A DNA stretch of 64,000 nucleotides, taken from the NCBI RefSeq assembly GCF_014268275.3, contig NZ_CP077084.1, positions 4,464,001 to 4,528,000 of the forward strand. Direction: 5' to 3'. The DNA is from Pseudomonas tritici (GTDB lineage: Bacteria > Pseudomonadota > Gammaproteobacteria > Pseudomonadales > Pseudomonadaceae). Of the stretch, positions 42,144 through 52,151 are shown piece after piece (the first letter of the stretch is position 1; the number at the start of each line of letters is the position of its first letter). The notes below the pieces were generated by a model that had not been told where the DNA came from, ran no database searches, and worked only from the letters and a program-made list of their open reading frames with translations. The position numbers and the translations under genes are program-made.

Positions 42144-42154
42144 AGGAGCAACGG

Positions 42155-42790
42155 ATGAACCTGGAAACCTGGCTACTGTTCAGCGGCGCAGCATTGGTGG
42201 TGATCCTCATACCGGGGCCACTGTCCCTGCTGATGATCAGCAACAGCCTCAACTATGGGCTGCGCCGCTCGTATCCAGCGTTTCTTGGCGGGGTGTTTGC
42301 CTCGATCTGCCTGCTCAGCGCCTCGGCGCTGGGTTTGGGTGCGTTGTTACTGGCTTCCGAGCAACTGTTCAGCGCCTTGAAGATGGTTGGCGCGGTGTAC
42401 CTGTTTTATCTCGCCTGGCAGAGCTGGCAGCAATCGCGGCAACCGGCCCAGCGTGCCGAGGTGCCGTACGCCGCCCCCGTCCCACGCTTTCGTGCGCTAT
42501 TTGGCCGGGCGTTCGTACTGGGCGCGAGCAACCCCAAGGACATCCTGTTTTTTGCCGCTTTCCTGCCGCAATTCCTCAACAGCCAACAGCCTTTTCTGCC
42601 GCAACTGCTGATCATGATCGTCACCTGGACGGCGCTCGACCTGATGTGCAAGCTGGCCTACGGCCTGGGTGCCCACGGCGCTGCTCGCTACCTGCGCAGT
42701 GGCAAGGGCCAGAGTTGGTTTAACCGCATCAGCGCCGGGCTATTCGGTGGCGCTGGCGTGATGGCATTGATAAAGGCTAGGACCGGCTGA
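42155..42790 (+). CDS. LysE/RhtB-family amino acid exporter
   Basis: This 211-residue protein with six membrane segments begins NLETWLLFSGAALVVILIPGPLSLL; the PGP motif and the GASNPKDILFFAAFLPQF region are LysE/RhtB hallmarks. It probably exports an amino acid. AAAGGAG precedes the ATG at 42155, 11 bases after the purine permease, so they may be co-transcribed. Its 3' end overlaps the convergent toxin gene by 14 bases. Confidence 0.9.
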   Translation: MNLETWLLFSGAALVVILIPGPLSLLMISNSLNYGLRRSYPAFLGGVFASICLLSASALGLGALLLASEQLFSALKMVGAVYLFYLAWQSWQQSRQPAQRAEVPYAAPVPRFRALFGRAFVLGASNPKDILFFAAFLPQFLNSQQPFLPQLLIMIVTWTALDLMCKLAYGLGAHGAARYLRSGKGQSWFNRISAGLFGGAGVMALIKARTG

Positions 42791-45700
42791 CTTTGGCGAA
42801 ATAGACACTCGGTCGGCTCCCCCTCATACCGCGCCACTGGATGCCTGCTACGATCAGAACCAGACGGTTTTCGCTCATGGCGCTGCTGACGTCTACCAGT
42901 GGCAGCACACCCGGATTAAAGCGAATGGTTTCATTGAGCCACTGAGCCGTCAGTCGCGTATCCAACTCGATCGTCCCACCGTACGTCCAATGGATTGAAA
43001 CGTAGTAAACCTTATTGGACAGAGGGTGGGTCACGATCAAATCACGGGTGGTTTTATTGAAATGCTTCACCAGCACTTCATGCACGTCAAAGCCTTGCTG
43101 CTGCAACACGTGTGTAATGGCCTGGCGCATGGCAACCCCGCGCTGGACCGGGCGCTTGGGAAGGCGGAATTGAAGCGCAGGATCTAGATCTAAACCTGAT
43201 ATCCGGAAGTCGACTCGGGTAAAGCCTGGCGCTTTGCCTTCTACCCCTATGAATATCGATTTACTTTGTCTGTCAGTAGGCCTCAGCAATCTCAACACAT
43301 CATCCGTTTGCCCTGGTATCGCGGGGGCCGCTGGCAACCAATCGTTCAACGTCGCACGGAGATTGAGCATATGACTGGCCGTTGCAGGGCGTTCCGGGCC
43401 TGATAACTCAATAATTCGTGCCACTGTAAATTCTCGGCTTTTGGTGGTCATGGTGGGGAATGCCGTGCCGACGTACTCCGCCAACGGCCTGTCAAAGAGA
43501 GGGGCATGGAGCTGCCACCCGCCCGTTGGCGTGCGCGATACAGGAAGGGGCTGTTCAGCACGTGATGTGCTTGCCCAACGCTCAATATCAACGCGAGCCA
43601 ATGAAACCAGTGGTTCATCCTGTGTGATAAACACTATGTAACCCAAGGGTGCCTGCCCACCCTGGGGGAGCAATCGGTAATAACCGCTCAAAGGATCGTT
43701 CAGGGCCGTATAGGGAGGCGCCAGCCGGAGGACATTGTAGGAAAATCCTCGACTATCTACCGGGACGTGAAATACGCCGGGCGCCGGGGACGTCAATTGT
43801 TGATGGTTCAGAACCTGCACACGCCAATCCAACCAGTGGGTGGACGTGGAGGAGGACTGGCGTATCTGGCTTTCCGTCGCCCTGCGCACCACGGGTGGCC
43901 ACCAATCCGGCGGCGGTGGTACCGGGGGTGTCCACGGGCTAAGCAGGCTCGTACTCGTTCCCGCCACCGGTTGCGGCGCGTCCGCGCCGAGTAACCACTC
44001 CCTGGACTGGTGAATATCCAGAATCAGTTCGTCCTGACCCGGCGACTGCTGGTTTTTCAGACGAAACCCTTGCCCGCTGTCCCGTTTGTAAACCGGATAA
44101 TGGTGTGTGTCATCCGCCACAAATAGCTCTCCATTTTTGACGTAGACACCTTCCCGACCCGGCCCCCTCAACGCCACGGCCCCCTCCGGCACCGATGCAG
44201 TCTTGAAACGCTCCAGGGCCGGAAGTTGCCTCACGGATGACGCCGAACGGGGAACACCACTCGGTTCCACCCGCCAGCGGCGTATCCGCCCCAGAGCCGG
44301 GGGCAGCGCAGACCGTATCGCGGAAGCTGCCGCAACGCCCGCCCTCTTGGGGCCGGGTACGAAAGTCATTACCAGGTTGACCATAAAAAATTTAATCGTA
44401 TCGGCCAACACGCGCTTATCACTGGTGTCGCCATAACGCTTGTAATGCCGCGCTGCAACGTACAACTCATAGATGTCACTGAACACTCCGAGTATTGGAA
44501 TAAAGGCACTTAACACCATCCGTGTTTTGGCTAAGCTATCGTCGCGAAGGCGGCGGATTCGGTATTCCTTCAGCGCTTTATTGGAGTAACTGGCTGCCTG
44601 TGTCTGGCGTTGCAACTCGTGCACTTTGCCGTGGTACAGCAACGCCTGGGCATTGCAGTTGGACGTGGCGACAATCGCCAGCCAATCCCGTGGATCACTG
44701 GCAATCTGCTCGAGCACCTGTTCTTCAATCTCATCAAGCAACAGCGACGGTTCCAGATGCTTGACGGAGAACAGGCGGGTCAACCGCCAAATCCCTCTCA
44801 CGAGGGAACTGCCAGGAAGCACATCAAATAGGTTGAAGACCTTTGGTTCGAACGGGGACTGATGCTTTGCCTGAAAAGCCCAGCCGGGTGCGACCTGGCG
44901 TGCCAGCGTCTTAACGTTATCGGGCAATGCGCCTAGACGGTTCAATTCAGCCTTGGCCTTTTCAAGGTTGCCGTACTCAGTGAGTACCAAGGCGAGGGGG
45001 GCCTGGGGCCAATAGACCACGCAAAGCTCCGAGCGCTTGTCTTGCACGACCACTATCCCTGCGACATAGCGATCATGCTGCATCGTATGGCCCACCAAAT
45101 GAACCACGTGCAGTTGTAACTCATGCTGGTTTTTCATCAGGTCCTGCGGTGTCCGTGCGGCCATTGCAGTGCTGAAAACGCTTTGTGCTGTCGCCGACAG
45201 CCCCTGTTGAACCGCTGAAAACAGATGATGCTTACCACCCGCTCGCAACACGCGATTCAATAACTCGGGAATACGTCCTTCGCTGAGCGGGCGGTTGGGG
45301 TTAACAGGTGGATAAAACACCTTATTGATCAACGCGTCGTACCGGCCGCCGATATCCAGCGAAGAGATGATTTGCCTCAAATGCCCGGTAGAAAGACTGT
45401 CTGGCCACGTCCGTCGCAGAGGGCAAGCACGGTTCAATTTATGGTTCGTCCACGGTGCCAGCGGATCCAGGTTGTGCAGCGCCAGCTCCAACAGACTGAA
45501 GGCCCTGCACGAAGAAGACGCGGGTAGTAGCTTTTGCGGGTCTTTCAAGCGGCAAGCGTCTTTATGATCACAATACGTGCCGTGGATATCTCCGGACATC
45601 GCCATAAAGGGCTCGTCTATCTCCACCCCCAAGGAGAGCCCCTCGTGGCGCAACCGGGCGGTCAACTTTTGGCGGGCATAGGTGCTCAAGTCCGGCAGAC

Positions 45701-48041
45701 GTTGCTCGAGCCGGGCTAAAAATGCCCAGGTGCTGCTCATGTAAAGCTTCTGCGAGCGTCTGAAGTGTTTTCGCTGCGCACGGGTTGCCCCCGTTAACCA
45801 TCCCGGCATTTTTTTCGCTTCGAGCGCTACCTTGCGCAGCAGCTCGACATTCGCCTGCGCGCGGCTCAGAGCGCTATTGACGGGAACCTGCAGGTGTTGC
45901 TCCAGCTCGGTCAGCAACAGCGCACGACTCAACTCGGCATCCTTTACCTCACTGAAAATACGCGTGATGTCATCGGCGCTGTTGTACAAGCGATAACAAG
46001 TCCCAATGAGCTTCTTGAGGGAGGCCAATGCAGGCTTGCCAGGGATAGGCACGTAGCGCACCTCTAAGGTTTTACGCGCCGCATGTGTGCGTAAGTCATT
46101 GCGCTTATCGCGCGCGACACAGCCCCACAGCACGGAATCGTCCCGACTGACGAGGCTGGCCTTGACACTTCGGGTGAGGGCGTCCAGCCCGGCAAAAGCC
46201 ATCACTCCGCCCACTTCGCCAAAGGCATACAGCACCACGGGTAGCTGGCGAAGCGGGACCCTCACCGCTGCGGCGGTCGTCACCACCCTGATGTTATGGA
46301 GCGAATAAAAGGCATCCAGCTCGCTGCCAATGGCGATCGACAATACCTGGGTTTGACTGTTCGGACGCCGGGCGGGCAAAGGCTGCTCCACCACTTCAAT
46401 CATCAAGTCACGATGCGCCGCACTCAGCAACTTAAGCCTGTGTTGCACCTGCACTTCGCAGCGCAAGGCCTCGGCTTGGGCGTGCATAAACGACACAACC
46501 CGCCTGGGCGTCCCCTCCCCACCTGGGCGCTCAGACCAAAAATCAACGTGAAGCAATCGTTGCCCGGCACCCAGCGACAAGGCATGCAAGGTTTGGGCGT
46601 GAACCTTGAGTTGGTCCACCCAGGCGACGACCTCCTGATATTCCGGTGTCTCGGCGCTTGGATTATCCGGATCCAGCAGCGCGACCAGGCCTTTTTCGTA
46701 ACGCTTGATCTGCTGCTCTGCCGTGCGCAGCGCCAAGCCGGGCGCGATACTGGCAAAAATAATTTCTGTGCTTCGTCGCTGGTGGTCCCAATCGAGCAAT
46801 TCGTCACGCAGCGCGCCGAGCCGAGCCCCCCCGACCAGTTGTTTCCTGTTGCCCTCCACGTGCTTGAGAAAGGAACCTGCATCAAGTGGCTGCGGCCGCT
46901 CTGTGGCAAATACGTGCGGGTGATAAATCACCGAAACACAGGCCAACTCGTTATTCCATTGCTGCCTCAGCAACTCCTGCGCGCCCAGCGCCAACGCATC
47001 CTCTAAAATCTCCAAGCCACGCACAACGCTGGACGCCGGGGATAAGTCCGCAGGACGGCATAACACTGGGCGACGATTTAAAGGCAAGCATTGCCAGAGC
47101 TCGTCAAACCGCGACTTGCTCAGCTCCAGCACACCGCACTGAAGCGCGACGAAGGAAGGGTACTCGTAGAGATTGCGGGCCACACCCGGCAGGTAAATGA
47201 TATGCGGCACACCACTGGGGTCACCCTCGCGATAGATATGCAAGGCACCTGGAATCACCATCGCAGGTGTACCCGGCCAGAGTAACTGGCCCACTCGCAC
47301 ACCGGCCCAATCCCCCCCCGCGACCTGACGCGCCTGCGCGCTCGGGGCATCAATCACGGCCTGAACCATGGCCATTCCGGTACTCGACAGCTCATCCAGT
47401 TGCCGCGCGATCAAGGCACGGTCGGCGAAGAGTTCCTCGTGCAACGCTACCCAGCGCTCCCGGCGCGTCCGCCAGGAACCGTATGCCAAGGTGTCCCAAT
47501 AGTGAGCGGCCGTGTGGATTAATCGCTCATAGAGCCGCATCGCGACCACTCGTTGAAGGGCTTCCAACGGCGTCAACGTCAATCCAGAGCCGGGCTTTCC
47601 TTTGATGGTCAGGGTGGTTGACGGGGAAACACTGGCAGCCGTCCAGGGCTCAAAAAGCAACGACAATGCCCGACTGGTCAGGCTGTCGACTTTCTCGGGC
47701 TCACCGCCCTTCGCAGGCACGGTAAACAGCAGATCATCCGGTTCCTCCTTGAATTCCTTGTACAGCTCGGCGCGAATCACCTTCAAGATTTTGGGCGAGC
47801 GCCCCAGCAGATGTGTCAGCGTCTGCGCCGACTCGCGGCAGCGCATGTCGGCCAGCCAGATCTGATTGATCAGACGGCTGGGATGGGTAGAGGTGCGAAT
47901 CCGTACTTTCAACTGGTTGCGAATGGCCCGTAACTCGGCGTCGACGGTCTCTTCAGCATCGCTGGCGTCGTCAATGTCGTCGGTGTCGGACGCAGGGCTG
48001 GAAACGGGAGGAGCGGACTGACTTTCGGTGGCCGAGGTCAT
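42777..48041 (-). CDS. Large dermonecrotic-toxin-like protein (DUF6543 type)
   Basis: A single 1754-residue frame. The N-terminus is Ser/Asp/Glu-rich and disordered, followed by a long helical region typical of DUF6543/dermonecrotic-toxin-like proteins of Pseudomonas (motifs such as AELRAIRNQLKVRI and IRAELYKEFKEEPDDLLF). Around residues 1210-1300 are two hydrophobic stretches (LSAFIPILGVFSDIYELY and FFMVNLVMTFVPG) that may insert in membranes. The C-terminus, beyond about 1470, is Pro-rich and then beta-rich. No secretion gene, immunity gene or signal peptide is visible. GTG at 48068 is an alternative start. Confidence 0.78.
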   Translation of the reverse strand: MTSATESQSAPPVSSPASDTDDIDDASDAEETVDAELRAIRNQLKVRIRTSTHPSRLINQIWLADMRCRESAQTLTHLLGRSPKILKVIRAELYKEFKEEPDDLLFTVPAKGGEPEKVDSLTSRALSLLFEPWTAASVSPSTTLTIKGKPGSGLTLTPLEALQRVVAMRLYERLIHTAAHYWDTLAYGSWRTRRERWVALHEELFADRALIARQLDELSSTGMAMVQAVIDAPSAQARQVAGGDWAGVRVGQLLWPGTPAMVIPGALHIYREGDPSGVPHIIYLPGVARNLYEYPSFVALQCGVLELSKSRFDELWQCLPLNRRPVLCRPADLSPASSVVRGLEILEDALALGAQELLRQQWNNELACVSVIYHPHVFATERPQPLDAGSFLKHVEGNRKQLVGGARLGALRDELLDWDHQRRSTEIIFASIAPGLALRTAEQQIKRYEKGLVALLDPDNPSAETPEYQEVVAWVDQLKVHAQTLHALSLGAGQRLLHVDFWSERPGGEGTPRRVVSFMHAQAEALRCEVQVQHRLKLLSAAHRDLMIEVVEQPLPARRPNSQTQVLSIAIGSELDAFYSLHNIRVVTTAAAVRVPLRQLPVVLYAFGEVGGVMAFAGLDALTRSVKASLVSRDDSVLWGCVARDKRNDLRTHAARKTLEVRYVPIPGKPALASLKKLIGTCYRLYNSADDITRIFSEVKDAELSRALLLTELEQHLQVPVNSALSRAQANVELLRKVALEAKKMPGWLTGATRAQRKHFRRSQKLYMSSTWAFLARLEQRLPDLSTYARQKLTARLRHEGLSLGVEIDEPFMAMSGDIHGTYCDHKDACRLKDPQKLLPASSSCRAFSLLELALHNLDPLAPWTNHKLNRACPLRRTWPDSLSTGHLRQIISSLDIGGRYDALINKVFYPPVNPNRPLSEGRIPELLNRVLRAGGKHHLFSAVQQGLSATAQSVFSTAMAARTPQDLMKNQHELQLHVVHLVGHTMQHDRYVAGIVVVQDKRSELCVVYWPQAPLALVLTEYGNLEKAKAELNRLGALPDNVKTLARQVAPGWAFQAKHQSPFEPKVFNLFDVLPGSSLVRGIWRLTRLFSVKHLEPSLLLDEIEEQVLEQIASDPRDWLAIVATSNCNAQALLYHGKVHELQRQTQAASYSNKALKEYRIRRLRDDSLAKTRMVLSAFIPILGVFSDIYELYVAARHYKRYGDTSDKRVLADTIKFFMVNLVMTFVPGPKRAGVAAASAIRSALPPALGRIRRWRVEPSGVPRSASSVRQLPALERFKTASVPEGAVALRGPGREGVYVKNGELFVADDTHHYPVYKRDSGQGFRLKNQQSPGQDELILDIHQSREWLLGADAPQPVAGTSTSLLSPWTPPVPPPPDWWPPVVRRATESQIRQSSSTSTHWLDWRVQVLNHQQLTSPAPGVFHVPVDSRGFSYNVLRLAPPYTALNDPLSGYYRLLPQGGQAPLGYIVFITQDEPLVSLARVDIERWASTSRAEQPLPVSRTPTGGWQLHAPLFDRPLAEYVGTAFPTMTTKSREFTVARIIELSGPERPATASHMLNLRATLNDWLPAAPAIPGQTDDVLRLLRPTDRQSKSIFIGVEGKAPGFTRVDFRISGLDLDPALQFRLPKRPVQRGVAMRQAITHVLQQQGFDVHEVLVKHFNKTTRDLIVTHPLSNKVYYVSIHWTYGGTIELDTRLTAQWLNETIRFNPGVLPLVDVSSAMSENRLVLIVAGIQWRGMRGSRPSVYFAKVSRS

Positions 48042-48125
48042 GGTGTTTTTTCTCGTGGAGGAAAACACTCAGCCTAAGCAACGCAGGCGGTCAGAAGGCG
48101 CTAGATAATTGAACCCACTGCAGGC

Positions 48126-48156
48126 AAAAAAAAGCCCGCAGTGTGGGCGGGCGAAA
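48126..48156 (-). terminator. Intrinsic terminator after the HIU hydrolase gene
   Basis: On the minus strand GCCCGC (48152-48147) pairs with GCGGGC (48139-48134), followed by eight T residues (48133-48126). It isolates the urate pathway gene from the toxin gene downstream. Confidence 0.85.
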
Positions 48157-48196
48157 AACCAACGAAGAGCTTTGGGGGTGTGAAGCGAGGTGACGC

Positions 48197-48550
48197 TCAG
48201 CTACCGCGATAGGTGGAGTAGCTGTAAGGCGAAATCAGCAGCGGGACATGGTAATGATCCTGTTCGGCGCTGATGCCGAAGCGCAGCACCACCACATCGA
48301 GAAACGCCGGTTCAGGCAATTGCACGCCACGGGCGCGGTAGTAATCACCGGCGCTGAATTGCAGCTGGTAGACACCGCTGCGGTAATCGTCGCCTTGCAG
48401 CAATGGCGCGTCGCAGCGGCCGTCGCTGTTGGTCACGGCGGTAGCGACCCGCTCAAGCTGAGTGCCGTCGACGCGATACAGTTCAACCTTGATCGCGCTG
48501 CCGGGGCAGCCGTGTGCGGCGTCCAAAACGTGTGTGGTCAAGCGTCCCAT
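48197..48550 (-). CDS. uraH: 5-hydroxyisourate hydrolase
   Basis: This 117-residue transthyretin-related enzyme hydrolyses 5-hydroxyisourate to OHCU, the second step of urate breakdown. Signatures are the N-terminal LTTHVLDAAHGCPG with the active-site His, the Arg in a VTNSDGRC segment, HYHVPLLISP, and the C-terminal YSTYRGS tetrapeptide (YRGS) that defines the family. It is divergent from puuE, sharing a 386-base promoter region with it. Confidence 0.96.
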   Translation of the reverse strand: MGRLTTHVLDAAHGCPGSAIKVELYRVDGTQLERVATAVTNSDGRCDAPLLQGDDYRSGVYQLQFSAGDYYRARGVQLPEPAFLDVVVLRFGISAEQDHYHVPLLISPYSYSTYRGS

Positions 48551-48650
48551 GGCGTCTACGCGCCTCCCGTGGTCAGTAGAAGAGTGATCCGCACTTTTTC
48601 AGGGCATCGAAAAAGCCGGCGATGACTGATTAAGACACTTTTAAAAAAAA

Positions 48651-48660
48651 TTGTACACAA
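48651..48660. promoter_or_regulatory. TTGTACACAA near-palindrome, uraH side
   Basis: It differs from the palindrome at 48846 and 40676 at one base. It lies 101 bases upstream of the uraH start. Confidence 0.5.
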
Positions 48661-48845
48661 TAAAAATCACAAAGCCTCGGATCAGCACACCGCTGATGCT
48701 CGACAGACTGATCGATGGGTAATCCTTGCTTTTAAACGACCTTTTGTCCATTAGCTGACCAGTCAGGCAAGTTTCTTGCTACACCCTTTACACAGAGCTC
48801 TGCGGAAAAAATGCATAAATGCAGGCTTACAAAGTTGCCGACAAG

Positions 48846-48855
48846 TTGTATACAA
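48846..48855. promoter_or_regulatory. TTGTATACAA palindrome, puuE side
   Basis: A perfect 10-base palindrome, 82 bases upstream of the puuE start, identical to the core of the site before the NCS2 permease (40676-40685). Confidence 0.6.
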
Positions 48856-48936
48856 TCACTCATCGCCGTGACGCCACCCAGTCTTTTCACTGCCCGGCCG
48901 CCACATGAATGATCACGAACAAGAAGGAAGACTGCA

Positions 48937-49863
48937 GTGAGCGCTGACTACCCACGCGACCTGATCGGTTACGGCAGTAACCCTCCTCACCCCCACTGGC
49001 CGGGCAAGGCGCGCATCGCGTTGTCTTTCGTACTCAATTACGAAGAAGGCGGCGAGCGTAATATTTTGCACGGTGACAAAGAGTCTGAAGCCTTCCTGTC
49101 GGAAATGGTTTCGGCGCAGCCGCTGCAAGGCGCGCGCAACATGAGCATGGAGTCGCTGTACGAATACGGCAGCCGCGCTGGCGTGTGGCGCATCCTCAAG
49201 CTGTTTAAAGCATTTGATATTCCACTGACCATCTTCGCCGTGGCCATGGCCGCCCAGCGTCACCCGGACGTGATCCGCGCGATGGTCGAGGCCGGTCACG
49301 AAATTTGCAGCCACGGCTACCGCTGGATCGACTACCAGTACATGGACGAGGCCCAGGAGCGCGAGCACATGCTCGAAGCCATCCGCATCCTCACCGAACT
49401 CACCGGCGAGCGCCCATTGGGCTGGTACACCGGGCGCACCGGCCCGAATACCCGCCGGCTGGTGATGGAGGAAGGCGGTTTCCTGTATGACTGCGACACC
49501 TACGACGACGACCTGCCCTACTGGGAGCCTAACAACCCTACCGGCAAGCCGCACCTGGTGATCCCCTACACCCTGGACACCAACGACATGCGCTTTACCC
49601 AGGTGCAGGGTTTCAACAAGGGCGATGACTTTTTCGAATACCTCAAGGACGCCTTCGACGTACTCTACGCCGAAGGGGCCGAGGCGCCGAAGATGCTTTC
49701 CATCGGCCTGCACTGCCGCCTGATCGGCCGCCCTGCGCGCCTGGCTTCGTTGAAGCGGTTTATCGAGTACGCCAAAGGTCACGAACAGGTGTGGTTCACC
49801 CGCCGCGTGGACATTGCCCGTCACTGGCACGAAACCCACCCGTACACGGGAGCAGCGAAATGA
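48937..49863 (+). CDS. puuE: Allantoinase, polysaccharide-deacetylase type
   Basis: This 308-residue enzyme of the NodB fold hydrolyses allantoin to allantoate without the usual metallo-amidohydrolase fold. Family signatures are YPRDLIGYGSNPPHPHWPG at the N-terminus (in outline), ALSFVLNYEEGGE, EICSHGYRWIDYQ and GWYTGRTGPNTRRL. A GTG start at 48937 follows AAGGAAG. The stop overlaps the uraD start by 4 bases, making an operon puuE-uraD-alc. Confidence 0.96.
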   Translation: MSADYPRDLIGYGSNPPHPHWPGKARIALSFVLNYEEGGERNILHGDKESEAFLSEMVSAQPLQGARNMSMESLYEYGSRAGVWRILKLFKAFDIPLTIFAVAMAAQRHPDVIRAMVEAGHEICSHGYRWIDYQYMDEAQEREHMLEAIRILTELTGERPLGWYTGRTGPNTRRLVMEEGGFLYDCDTYDDDLPYWEPNNPTGKPHLVIPYTLDTNDMRFTQVQGFNKGDDFFEYLKDAFDVLYAEGAEAPKMLSIGLHCRLIGRPARLASLKRFIEYAKGHEQVWFTRRVDIARHWHETHPYTGAAK

Positions 49864-50375
49864 CTGCGTTCCAAACCCTTAAACCATCGACCCTGAGCCG
49901 CGATGAATTCGTCGCCGCCTTCGCCGACATCTACGAACATTCGCCATGGGTGGCCGAGAAGGCCTTCGACCTGGGCCAGGACGCCTCGATCGACGAGATC
50001 GAAACCCTGCACCAGCGCATGAGCGACATCCTGTTGAGCGCCGATCATGCCAGTCAACTGGCCCTGATCAACGCTCACCCGGACCTGGCCGGCAAAGCCG
50101 CCGTCCAGGGCCAACTGACCCAAGCCAGCACCGATGAACAAGCCGGCGCGGGTATTCACCAATGCACGGCCGAAGAGTTCTCACGCTTCACCGAGCTGAA
50201 CGACGCCTACAAGGCCACGTTCAAGTTTCCCTTCATCATGGCGGTAAAAGGCAGCAACCGGCATCAGATCCTGGCCGCGTTCGAAACGCGCATCCACCAC
50301 TCGGCAGACGCCGAGTTCAAGTGCGCACTGGCCGAGATCAACAAGATCGCATTGTTCCGATTACTGACCCTCTAA
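49860..50375 (+). CDS. uraD: OHCU decarboxylase
   Basis: This 171-residue helical enzyme converts OHCU to S-allantoin. Signatures are [24 protein letters not shown] near the N-terminus, HPDLAGKAA with the active-site His, [10 protein letters not shown] and [11 protein letters not shown]. The ATG at 49860 overlaps the puuE stop (ATGA), so translation is coupled. An upstream in-frame start would be within puuE and add an unconserved leader. Confidence 0.95.
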   Translation: MTAFQTLKPSTLSRDEFVAAFADIYEHSPWVAEKAFDLGQDASIDEIETLHQRMSDILLSADHASQLALINAHPDLAGKAAVQGQLTQASTDEQAGAGIHQCTAEEFSRFTELNDAYKATFKFPFIMAVKGSNRHQILAAFETRIHHSADAEFKCALAEINKIALFRLLTL

Positions 50376-50416
50376 ACGACCATCCCCAGCCACTCTATCT
50401 AAGGCAGACAAGAAGA

Positions 50417-51412
50417 ATGAAAGCTTACGCCGTACCTTTCGAGAAGTTCGTCAACCTGGCCGACGCCCGTCTGGGCACCAAGATCCTTTCGGTGACCGAT
50501 GACTGGTTCGCTGACGCCAACCGCCTGTTCCAGCCGACCCCGGCCGTGTGGAAGGAGGGCGTTTTCGATGACAACGGCAAGTGGATGGACGGCTGGGAGT
50601 CGCGCCGCAAGCGCTTCGAAGGCTACGACAGCGCGGTCATCCGCCTGGGCGTACCCGGCTCGATCAAAGGCGTGGACATCGACACTTCATTCTTCACCGG
50701 CAACTACCCGCCGTCGGCGTCGCTGGAAGCCTGCTTCCTGGCCTCGGGCGACCCGGATGAGAACACCCAGTGGGTGGAAGTGCTGTCGGCCGTCGAGCTG
50801 CAAGGCAACAGCCACCACTACCACGAGATCAACAACGACCAGGCCTACAGCCACCTGCGCTTCAACATCTATCCGGATGGCGGCGTGGCGCGTCTGCGTG
50901 TGTACGGCATTCCATTCCGCGACTGGTCGTCGGTCGGCGACAACGAACAAGTCGACCTGGCCTCAGCCCTCAACGGTGGCCGCGCGCTGGCCTGCTCCGA
51001 TGAACACTTCGGCCGCATGAGCAACATTCTCAACCCAGGCCGTGGCATCAACATGGGCGACGGCTGGGAAACCGCACGTCGTCGTACACCGGGCAATGAC
51101 TGGGTGATCGTCGCCCTGGGCCACCCGGGCGAGATCGAGAAGATCATCGTCGACACCCTGCACTTCAAGGGCAACTACCCGGACACCTGCTCGATCCAGG
51201 GCGCGTTCGTCAAGGGCGGCACCGACAGCCAGATCGAAACTCAATCGTTGTTCTGGCGCGAACTGCTGCCGGCGCAAAAGCTGGAAATGCACGCCGAACA
51301 CACCTTTGCCGAGCAGATCAAGGCACTGGGGCCGATTACCCACATCCGCCTGAATGTGTTCCCGGATGGGGGTGTAAGTCGCCTGCGCGTCCTCGGCAAG
51401 GTCGCGAAATAG
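50417..51412 (+). CDS. alc: Allantoicase
   Basis: This 331-residue enzyme hydrolyses allantoate to ureidoglycolate and urea. It is two repeats of one beta-sandwich domain: [37 protein letters not shown] (in outline, first copy) and [34 protein letters not shown] (second copy), each ending in an RLRVYG or RLRVLG strand. The start at 50417 gives the family [16 protein letters not shown]. It follows uraD by 41 bases. Confidence 0.95.
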   Translation: MKAYAVPFEKFVNLADARLGTKILSVTDDWFADANRLFQPTPAVWKEGVFDDNGKWMDGWESRRKRFEGYDSAVIRLGVPGSIKGVDIDTSFFTGNYPPSASLEACFLASGDPDENTQWVEVLSAVELQGNSHHYHEINNDQAYSHLRFNIYPDGGVARLRVYGIPFRDWSSVGDNEQVDLASALNGGRALACSDEHFGRMSNILNPGRGINMGDGWETARRRTPGNDWVIVALGHPGEIEKIIVDTLHFKGNYPDTCSIQGAFVKGGTDSQIETQSLFWRELLPAQKLEMHAEHTFAEQIKALGPITHIRLNVFPDGGVSRLRVLGKVAK

Positions 51413-51420
51413 ACACTGCC

Positions 51421-51555
51421 TGTAGTGAGCGGGCTTGTCCCGCGCTGGGTGGCGAAGCCGCCCTAAAACCAGGCGCCTGAGTGCTGTCTGGCAGAAAGCG
51501 GTGGCTGGATTGGGGCGGCTTCGCCACCCAGCGCGGGACAAGCCCGCTCACTACA
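51421..51555. repeat. REPIN: perfect 43-base inverted repeat between alc and allA
   Basis: Arm 51421-51463 and arm 51513-51555 are exact reverse complements over 43 bases, separated by 49 bases. They start TGTAGTGAGCGGGC. Two facing REP units of this family are typical of fluorescens-group genomes and are mobilised by RAYT transposases. It starts 8 bases after the alc stop. Confidence 0.93.
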
Positions 51556-51596
51556 GAAGCAAAACAAACACATAGAATCTGGATAAGAAGACAGCC

Positions 51597-52100
51597 ATGC
51601 GCACACTGATGATCGAACCCCTGACCAAAGAAGCCTTCGCCCCTTTCGGAGACGTTATCGAAACCGATGGCAGCGATCACTTCATGATCAACAATGGGTC
51701 GACCATGCGCTTTCATAAGCTGGCGACGGTCGAAACCGCACAGCCTGAGGACAACGCGATCATCAGCATCTTCCGCGCCGACGCGCAGGACATGCCGCTG
51801 ACCGTGTGCATGCTGGAACGACACCCGCTGGGCAGCCAAGCGTTCATACCGCTGCTCGGCAACCCCTTTCTGATCGTGGTCGCGCCACTTGGCGATGCAC
51901 CTGTATCAGGTTTGGTCCGCGCCTTCGTCACCAACGGCAGGCAGGGCATTAATTACCATCGCGGCGTCTGGCACCACCCGGTGCTGACGATCGAAAAGCG
52001 GGATGACTTCCTGGTGGTTGATCGCAGTGGCACAGGCAATAACTGCGATGAGCATTTTTTTGAAGAGGATGAGCGGTTGATCCTCGCCCCCCACCAATAA
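51597..52100 (+). CDS. allA: Ureidoglycolate lyase
   Basis: This 167-residue cupin-like enzyme splits ureidoglycolate to glyoxylate and urea, ending the pathway. Signatures are IEPLTKEAFAPFGDVIETDG near the N-terminus, RADAQDMPLTVCMLERHPLGSQAFIPL and GVWHHPVLTI with the metal/active-site His pair. It is separated from alc by a REPIN, so may be partly uncoupled from it. The ribosome binding site is weak (GATAAGAAG). Confidence 0.94.
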   Translation: MRTLMIEPLTKEAFAPFGDVIETDGSDHFMINNGSTMRFHKLATVETAQPEDNAIISIFRADAQDMPLTVCMLERHPLGSQAFIPLLGNPFLIVVAPLGDAPVSGLVRAFVTNGRQGINYHRGVWHHPVLTIEKRDDFLVVDRSGTGNNCDEHFFEEDERLILAPHQ

Positions 52101-52151
52101 GAGAAGGCCGGATCACCCGACAACAAGGGTGACAGGCGAGAGGTAAAGACT

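Larger units (their letters stand above)
48551..48936. other. Divergent uraH-puuE promoter region
   Basis: This 386-base gap holds no gene. It contains TTGTACACAA (48651-48660) and TTGTATACAA (48846-48855), one near each end, and an AT-rich stretch between. They probably bind the same regulator and control both directions. The gap is longer than most in the window, leaving room for further sites. Confidence 0.55.
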
